NCBI GenBank assembly: GCA_013695505.1 | Contig: JACDAH010000097.1 | Location: 1 to 5,142, forward strand | From: Chloroflexota bacterium | GTDB lineage: Bacteria; Chloroflexota; Limnocylindria; Limnocylindrales; CSP1-4 | Direction: 5' to 3' | Length of the DNA: 5,142 bases | Shown: positions 1-5,142 of the stretch, piece after piece | Numbering within the stretch: the first letter of the stretch is position 1 | How the letters are laid out: each line of letters starts with the position of its first letter | Notes under the pieces: generated by a model | The model's database searches: none | What the model was told of the DNA's origin: nothing | Seen by the model: the letters and a program-made list of their open reading frames with translations, nothing else | Position numbers and translations under genes: made by a program

Positions 1-411
1 GCCGCGGATGGAGCGGACGCCGGGCAGGGCCGCGAGGGCTGCGATGGCACGCCCGGCGATCCGGACCTTGATCCCGTTGTAGGCGTACTGGTACTGGCCG
101 AGGACCTTGCCGCCGGCGCGCGCGATCGCGGGCTTGAGCTTGTCCTGGGCGACCTTGAGCGCCTTGGCGGATGCGATCTGCTGGGCCTTCGTCGCCTTGG
201 CGGTGGTCGCCTGCGCTGCCTTGAGCTGAACCATCACCGTGACCGGCTTGTTGGCGAGCATCGCCGGACCGATCTGGGGGTCGATCTTGCTGACGTCGAG
301 TCGCGTGAACTGCCGGCCCGAGGCTGGCGATGCGGCGAACGTGGCCGCGGGCAGGGCGCTGCTGAGCAGCAGCGCCGTCGCACCGACGGCGGTAAGCAGC
401 CTCCGGTTCAT
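1..411 (-). CDS. Secreted protein with inhibitor-I9-like propeptide, probably N-terminus of a subtilisin-family (S8) serine protease; partial
   Basis: 137 codons are visible, from ATG at 411 to the left edge, where the gene runs out of the window. The start is supported by AAGGGAG four bases upstream. Residues 1-27 look like a Sec signal peptide: MNRR, then a hydrophobic Leu/Ala stretch, and a probable cleavage after TFA. Residues about 51-137 resemble the inhibitor I9 propeptide that precedes S8 peptidase domains. There is a beta strand VTVMVQLK, an Ala/Lys-rich helix with the AKALKVAQDKLKPAI pattern, then GGKVLGQYQYAYNGIKV and RAIAALAALPGVRSIRG. The 'YNGIKV ... ALAALPGV' pattern is typical of this propeptide, which in known S8 proteases folds and inhibits the enzyme until it is cleaved. 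The catalytic Asp/His/Ser domain would lie beyond the edge and is not seen, so the protease call is inference. A free-standing I9-like inhibitor is a less likely alternative. The gene is preceded by its own structured leader, which suggests separate transcription from mdh. Confidence 0.72.
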   Translation of the reverse strand, partial: MNRRLLTAVGATALLLSSALPAATFAASPASGRQFTRLDVSKIDPQIGPAMLANKPVTVMVQLKAAQATTAKATKAQQIASAKALKVAQDKLKPAIARAGGKVLGQYQYAYNGIKVRIAGRAIAALAALPGVRSIRG

Positions 412-420
412 GTGTCTCCC

Positions 421-437
421 TTCAGGCAATGCCTGAA
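421..437 (-). promoter_or_regulatory. 17-bp perfect palindrome abutting the protease ribosome binding site
   Basis: The arms TTCAGGC and GCCTGAA are exact inverse complements around a 3-base centre. On the minus strand the last two A residues of the right arm are the first two bases of AAGGGAG, the Shine-Dalgarno sequence of the secreted-protease gene. It could be a dimeric repressor operator in DNA or a 7-bp RNA hairpin controlling access to the ribosome binding site. The palindrome itself is seen; the function is inferred. Confidence 0.55.
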
Positions 438-524
438 TCCTCCATCGCACGGCACAGGTCGACCGACGCCCAGCGGCTCCCGACCGCGAGTGAGGCGACG
501 CGCAGACCCCCGTGACGACACTGA

Positions 525-549
525 ACGCCGGCCCTCCCGAGGCCGGCGT
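525..549. repeat. 9-bp GC-rich inverted repeat (stem-loop) in the protease leader
   Basis: ACGCCGGCC and GGCCGGCGT are perfect complements around a 7-base loop (CTCCCGA on the plus strand). No run of T follows on either strand, so it is not a classical terminator. If the promoter proposed at 563-590 is right, this stem would sit very near the 5' end of the protease transcript, where such stems can protect mRNA. That role is inference. Confidence 0.5.
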
Positions 550-562
550 ATGCGTTGCAAGG

Positions 563-590
563 ACGATACACCGTCGCTCGGTCGGGTCAA
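563..590 (-). promoter_or_regulatory. Candidate sigma-70-type promoter for the secreted-protease gene
   Basis: Read on the minus strand, TTGACC (585-590; five of six matches to TTGACA) is followed after 16 bases by TATCGT (563-568; four of six matches to TATAAT). The predicted transcript would start near 556 and carry a leader of about 145 bases holding the two inverted repeats at 525-549 and 421-437. This is a pattern match only. The locally lower GC content of this stretch (it contains TCAATTGA) is mild support. Confidence 0.4.
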
Positions 591-627
591 TTGAGGGCAG
601 GAACGACGGGTCAGTTCGGGGCGGTTT

Positions 628-649
628 GGCGGTGCCCGAGCGCACCGCC
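628..649. repeat. 8-bp inverted repeat in the mdh/protease intergenic gap
   Basis: GGCGGTGC and GCACCGCC are perfect complements around a 6-base loop. It lies about 160 bases past the mdh stop and upstream of the candidate protease promoter. On the minus strand it is followed by AAACC rather than T residues, so it is at best a terminator lacking a U-tract. No coding sequence was recognised anywhere in 412-806; this gap holds only hairpins and the candidate promoter. Confidence 0.4.
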
Positions 650-758
650 CGGCACAGGCTGGACTGGAGAGGCAGGACAGGTGCCGTGATCTCGTTCGCG
701 GGAGGCAGGTGGCGTGGTGCTCAGGTGATCGTGATCGGGCTCGCGTGAATGGATTCTG

Positions 759-795
759 AAGGCCGACCGAGCCTTTGCGCTGGCGCCAGCAGCGC
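759..795 (-). terminator. Tandem hairpins just after mdh; possible terminator without a U-tract
   Basis: Twelve bases after the mdh stop, the minus strand has GCGCTG and CAGCGC arms (777-795, 7-base loop). Directly after them come AAGGC and GCCTT arms (759-775, 7-base loop). Both stems are perfect. No run of T follows, so intrinsic termination would be weak; the stems might instead protect the mdh 3' end. The placement right after the stop codon is the main support. Confidence 0.35.
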
Positions 796-806
796 CCTCC
801 TCCCAA

Positions 807-2093
<1,287 letters not shown>

Positions 2094-3758
2094 TCAGCCC
2101 TCGCCGGGACCGGCCACGCGCAGCGCCGGGCCGCCGTCATCGACGACTCTCGGGCCAGCAACTCGCACGGATTCCGGGACGCCGTCGGCGTACGCCGCGA
2201 AATTCTCGACGAACATCCGGGCGAGCGCGTTGGCCTGGCGGTCGAAGGCCACCGGGTCGGCCCACGTGGCCCGCGGCACGAGCACCTCTGCCGGCACGTC
2301 GGGGCAGGACGCCGGCACCTCGACGCCGAAGATCGGGTCGGTCACGGTCGGCACGTCGTCGAGCGCCCCGGACAGGGCGGCCCGGACCATCGCCCGGGTG
2401 TGGTCGATGTTCATCCGCTCGCCTGTCCCGTACGGTCCGCCCGTCCAGCCGGTGTTCACGAGCCAGGCCCGGACCCCGTGGCGCTCGAGACGTTCGGCGA
2501 GCATCGCCGCGTACTCGCCGGGGTGGCGCGGCATGAACGGGGCGCCGAAACAGGCGCTGAACGTCGCCTGCGGCTCCTTGACCCCGATCTCGGTGCCGGC
2601 GAGCTTGGCGGTGTAACCGCTGATGAAGTGGTACTGGGCCTGGTCCGCAGTCAGGCGGCTGATCGGTGGCAGGACCCCGAACGCATCGGCCGTCAGCAGG
2701 ACGACGTTCGTCGGCTGGCCGGCCATCCCGGTTGGGTCGGCGTTGCCGATGAAGTGGAGCGGGTAGGCACCGCGGGTGTTCTCGGTGAAGCGATCGGAGT
2801 CGAGGTCGAGCTCGCGCGTGACCGGGTCCAGGTCGACGTTCTCGAGCAACGTGCCGAACCGGCGCGTCGTGGCGAAGATGTCGGGCTCGTACATCGGCGA
2901 GAGCCGGATCGTCTTCGCGTAGCAGCCGCCCTCGAAGTTGAAGACGCCGTCGTCACCCCAGCCGTGCTCGTCGTCGCCGACGAGGCTCCGCTCCGGGTCG
3001 GCCGAGAGGGTCGTCTTGCCCGTCCCGCTCAGGCCGAAGAACACGACCGACTCGCCGTCCTTGCCCACGTTCGCCGCCGAGTGCATCGGCAGCACGCCCT
3101 CGTCGGGCATCAGGTAGTTCATGACCGTGAAGGCCGACTTCTTGATCTCGCCGGCGTACTCGGTACCGACGATGATGATCTCCATCGCCGCGAGGTTGAC
3201 GAGGATCGCCGTCCCGGTCCGGGTGCCCTCGGTCGCAGAGTCGGCCTGGAACGACGGCACGTCGATGATCGTGAAGCTCGGGGCGAACGCCTTCAGGTCC
3301 GCGGCGGGCGGCCGGCGGAACAGGTTGCGGGCGAAGATGCTCGCCCAGGCGGTCTCCGTGTAGACGCGAAGGCTTCGCCGGTGGCCGGGATGCGCGCCGA
3401 TGAAGCAATCCTGGGCGTAGACCGGGCGGTCGGCGAGGTACGTCATCAGCCGCGTCCGGAGCCGGTCGTAGTGCTCGAGGGCGATCGGGCGGTTGACGTC
3501 GCCCCACCAGATCTTGGCGGCCGAGCCGGGCTCTTTGACGATGAACTTGTCCTGGGGCGAGCGACCGGTGTGCTTGCCGGTCCGGACGACGAGCGGACCG
3601 TCCGCCGCGACGAGGCCTTCGCCGGCGCGGATGGCGTCCTCGTACAGCTCGGCGGTCGCGAGGTTGGCCCGGACGATGCGGCCGATGGCTGGGGTCGCCT
3701 CGGTCGCTGGGCGGATTGTCGTGGTCGGCGCCTAGGGGCGGGTGGTGGACTGCGTCAT
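2094..3758 (-). CDS. pckA: Phosphoenolpyruvate carboxykinase (ATP), with an in-frame TAG at codon 9
   Basis: Catalyses oxaloacetate + ATP to PEP + CO2 + ADP, the entry step of gluconeogenesis, in the cytoplasm. Counting from ATG 3758 there are 554 codons before TGA, close to the family's roughly 520-540. Codons 59-68 read RTGKHTGRSP, whose Arg66 matches the substrate-binding Arg65 of E. coli PckA. YAGEIKKS gives the metal-ligand Lys207, and MHSAAN gives His226. The P-loop GLSGTGKT is at about 242-249. LVGDDEHGW carries the metal-binding Asp263. The P-loop form and these motifs indicate the ATP enzyme, not the GTP one. The C-terminus has a short extra tail with VAGP twice. The start is chosen from AGGAG nine bases upstream and the expected N-terminal length. 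The frame is broken once, by TAG at 3732-3734 (codon 9), and is open and well conserved after that. No ATG, GTG or TTG lies in frame between codons 10 and 104; the next start, codon 105, would lose Arg66. Identity is certain, but whether the gene is intact is not. Confidence 0.93.
3732..3734 (-). other. In-frame amber codon (TAG) at codon 9 of pckA
   Basis: From ATG 3758 the frame reads MTQSTTRP, then TAG, then APTTTIRPATEATPAIG and on into conserved PckA sequence in the same frame. The context is CGC CCC TAG GCG CCG. A single C-to-T change from CAG (Gln) would explain it. The mdh, pckA and PLP-enzyme stops are all TGA, so this is the only TAG tied to a recognised gene here. That is a small sample and does not by itself show recoding. 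Confidence 0.85.
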
Positions 3759-3767
3759 TGGCTCGGT

Positions 3768-3772
3768 CTCCT
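3768..3772 (-). promoter_or_regulatory. Ribosome binding site deciding the pckA start
   Basis: The minus strand reads AGGAG, nine bases before ATG 3758. It is the only good Shine-Dalgarno match near the 5' end of pckA. It argues that translation begins upstream of the TAG at codon 9. Confidence 0.6.
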
Positions 3773-3853
3773 GCGCGCGGGCGATCACACCCGAACGACC
3801 GGCCGCGCGTGGCTCGCGGGCCCGAGACACCGAAATGGCGCCGGGGCGAGCGA

Positions 3854-3867
3854 GGAAGTCGGCTTCC
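3854..3867 (-). repeat. Small hairpin in the pckA leader
   Basis: GGAAG and CTTCC are perfect complements around a 4-base loop (CCGA on the minus strand), inside the proposed pckA 5' leader. Short stems like this are common by chance in GC-rich DNA, so no function is claimed. No gene was recognised in 3759-4002. Confidence 0.3.
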
Positions 3868-3885
3868 GCAGTCTCGTTGGCGGAC

Positions 3886-3891
3886 ATCCTA
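3886..3891 (-). promoter_or_regulatory. Candidate -10 box of the pckA promoter
   Basis: The minus strand reads TAGGAT, four of six matches to TATAAT including the key TA...T positions. There is no recognisable -35 hexamer at the right distance; that space is filled by the GGTTGCG repeats. The predicted leader would be about 120 bases. A promoter lacking a -35 but overlapped by repeats would fit activator-dependent control, which is inference. Confidence 0.38.
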
Positions 3892-3892
3892 C

Positions 3893-3955
3893 CGCAACCG
3901 AAGCGCAACCTGTCCGCAACCTGATGGTCCTGGGACGTGTCAGCCTGGTGTCAGC
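3893..3955 (-). promoter_or_regulatory. Helically phased direct repeats upstream of pckA (possible operator array)
   Basis: On the plus strand CGCAACC occurs at 3893-3899, 3904-3910 and 3915-3921, exactly 11 bases apart. GTGTCAGC occurs at 3937-3944 and 3948-3955, also 11 apart and in the same phase, since 3937 is 22 bases after 3915. Read in the direction of pckA these are GGTTGCG three times and GCTGACAC twice, the nearest copy one base from the -10-like box. Identical sites on one helix face are typical of regulator-binding arrays. The repeats are seen; the binding role is inferred. Confidence 0.55.
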
Positions 3956-4002
3956 TCGCGGGTGTGGCACCGGCCCCCGCCAGATCGCCAGTCGGATGCC
4001 TG

Positions 4003-5142
4003 TCAGGCGCGGTCGATGGCGCTCGTGAGATCGGCAATCAGGTCGTCGATGTGCTCGATCCCGACTGACAGCCTGACGAGCGCCGGGTCGACCTCGAGCT
4101 TGGAGCCAGCAACCGAGGCGTGAGTCATCGTCGCCGGGATCTCGATCAGGGACTCGACGCCGCCGAGGGATTCGGCGAGTGTGAACAGGCGGGTTCCCTC
4201 GGCGATCGCGATCGCCCGGTCCGCTGCGGTGGATCCGACGCCGACCCGCGCCCGCGGGATGAACGAGACCATCCCGCCGCCGGCCCGCATCTGGCGGCCT
4301 TCGCCGACGAGCGCCGCACCAGGGTGGGCATGCGGCCCGTCGCTGAGGCCCGGGTAGAAGACGCGTTCGATGTCGTCGCGCGCGGCCAGGACCCGAGCGA
4401 TCGCCGTCGCGTTGGCAACGTGGCGCTCGACCCGGAGATGGAGGGTTCGCAGGCCACGCAGGACGAGGAAGCAGTCGAGCGGTCCAGGCACGCCGCCCAT
4501 CGCGTTCTGGAGGAAGTGGAGCCGCTCGGCGATGGCGTCGTCGCGGGTCACCGCAATCCCCAGGATCGTGTCGGAGTGGCCGCCGAGATACTTCGTCGCC
4601 GAGTGGAAGACGATGTCGGCGCCCAGCTCGAGCGGGTTCTGCAGGGCGGGCGAGGCGAACGTGTTGTCGACGACCAGGTATGGCCGGGCGAGCCCCGTCT
4701 GCTCGGCCCGCTCGTGGATCGCGTGGGCCGCAGCCGCGATGTCGGTCAGCTTCAGGTTCGGGTTGGACGGGCTCTCGAACCACACGATCCGGGTGGCGCT
4801 CGTGAGCTGCTCCCAGAGCGCGTCCGGCCCGACCGACAGATCGGTGAAGCGAGCCTCCCCTGCCCCGCTCGGCCGATGCACCCGCTCGAGATAGCGATAC
4901 GTCCCGCCATAGACGTCGTCGCCGACGAGAATCTCCTCGCCAGGCGCCGCCAGCTGGGCGATCGCGGCTGTCGCCGCAGAGCCGCTCGCGAACGCGATCC
5001 CGTGGGTTCCCCTCTCGAGGGCCGCGACCGCCCGCTCGAGGCGGTCGCGGGTGGGGTTGATGCTCCGGGCGTAGTCGTGGCCGCCGCGCGGGCGGTTGAC
5101 GCCGTCCTGGGCGTAGGTCGAGGTCTGGTAGATCGGCGGCGA
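4003..5142 (-). CDS. Cystathionine gamma-synthase / gamma-lyase family PLP enzyme; partial at N-terminus
   Basis: 379 residues are visible and the gene runs off the right edge; the family is about 380-400 long, so only some tens of residues are missing. Members move sulfur between cysteine and homocysteine via cystathionine, in the cytoplasm as PLP-bound tetramers. Numbering from the edge: DYARSINPTR (23-32) gives Tyr24 and Arg26, which in the family contact the PLP phosphate of the neighbouring subunit. FASGSAAT is at 51-58. DDVYGGTYR (75-83) has the ring-stacking Tyr78. VVDNTFASP carries Asp159, which holds the pyridine nitrogen. SATKYLGGHSD has the Schiff-base Lys184. ESLGGVESLIEIPATMTHAS and VRLSVGIE close the C-terminal domain. 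Glu334 (in SLIEIPA) aligns with the glutamate linked to lyase activity in the yeast and human gamma-lyases, but some bacterial gamma-synthases also have it, so synthase, lyase or dual activity cannot be decided. The gene stops with TGA. No clear terminator follows, so read-through toward pckA is possible. Confidence 0.92.
   Translation of the reverse strand, partial: SPPIYQTSTYAQDGVNRPRGGHDYARSINPTRDRLERAVAALERGTHGIAFASGSAATAAIAQLAAPGEEILVGDDVYGGTYRYLERVHRPSGAGEARFTDLSVGPDALWEQLTSATRIVWFESPSNPNLKLTDIAAAAHAIHERAEQTGLARPYLVVDNTFASPALQNPLELGADIVFHSATKYLGGHSDTILGIAVTRDDAIAERLHFLQNAMGGVPGPLDCFLVLRGLRTLHLRVERHVANATAIARVLAARDDIERVFYPGLSDGPHAHPGAALVGEGRQMRAGGGMVSFIPRARVGVGSTAADRAIAIAEGTRLFTLAESLGGVESLIEIPATMTHASVAGSKLEVDPALVRLSVGIEHIDDLIADLTSAIDRA

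Noticed and set aside
408..806. Open frames on both strands in the mdh/protease gap
   Set aside because: Arg/Pro/Ser-rich translations without ribosome binding sites or family motifs, and the gap is full of inverted repeats.
3729..3740. Programmed +1 frameshift at CCC TAG, like the release factor 2 gene
   Set aside because: The PckA frame is the same before and after the TAG, so a shift would leave it rather than restore it.
3925..4002. Terminator after the cystathionine enzyme
   Set aside because: Only short stems (GGTG-CCA-CACC near 3961-3971, and GCCTG-T-CAGGC over the stop codon) and no T-run on the minus strand.
2400..4028. Long 542-codon plus-strand open frame opposite pckA
   Set aside because: It lies antisense to a certain gene, is rich in Arg, Val, Asp and Gly as expected of the complement of GC-rich codons, and matches no family I know.
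3785..4783. 332-codon minus-strand frame overlapping the PLP enzyme
   Set aside because: Out of frame with the conserved PLP enzyme; Arg/Pro-rich with no recognisable motif.

Overview
The window is GC-rich bacterial DNA. All four recognisable genes lie on the minus strand, so the transcription order runs from high to low coordinates: a cystathionine gamma-synthase/lyase family enzyme (cut by the right edge), pckA (ATP-type PEP carboxykinase), mdh (NAD-type malate dehydrogenase of the LDH-like fold), and the start of a secreted protein with an inhibitor-I9-like propeptide, probably a subtilisin-family (S8) protease (cut by the left edge). The LDH-like Mdh together with an ATP-dependent PEPCK in a very GC-rich genome would fit a Chloroflexota-type or related terrestrial bacterium. 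That taxonomic guess is inference from family resemblance only. There are no mobile elements, RNA genes, CRISPR arrays or phage genes.

Layout: 1-411 is the protease N-terminus (signal peptide plus propeptide). 412-806 is a 395-bp non-coding, hairpin-rich gap holding the mdh 3' end, a candidate protease promoter and a 17-bp perfect palindrome touching the protease ribosome binding site. 807-1733 is mdh. 1734-2093 is a gap with a good pckA terminator hairpin and a good mdh -10 box. 2094-3758 is pckA. 3759-4002 is a gap with an 11-bp-phased repeat array next to a -10-like box. 4003-5142 is the PLP enzyme.

How the genes work together: Mdh interconverts malate and oxaloacetate, and PckA converts oxaloacetate plus ATP to PEP and CO2. 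The pair therefore links the TCA cycle to gluconeogenesis. Each gene appears to have its own control signals rather than forming one operon. The PLP enzyme (sulfur amino acids) and the secreted protease have no obvious pathway link to the pair.

The main oddity is in pckA. The only good start (ATG at 3758 with an AGGAG upstream) runs in frame into a TAG at codon 9, after which the frame stays open to the end of an otherwise intact enzyme. No ATG, GTG or TTG follows in frame until codon 105, which lies past a conserved substrate-binding arginine. This is a sequencing or assembly error, a very recent nonsense mutation, or a read-through/recoding or non-canonical start case. The second notable signal is the helically phased repeat array upstream of pckA. 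I did not find a wholly new system here; most of the window is ordinary central metabolism.
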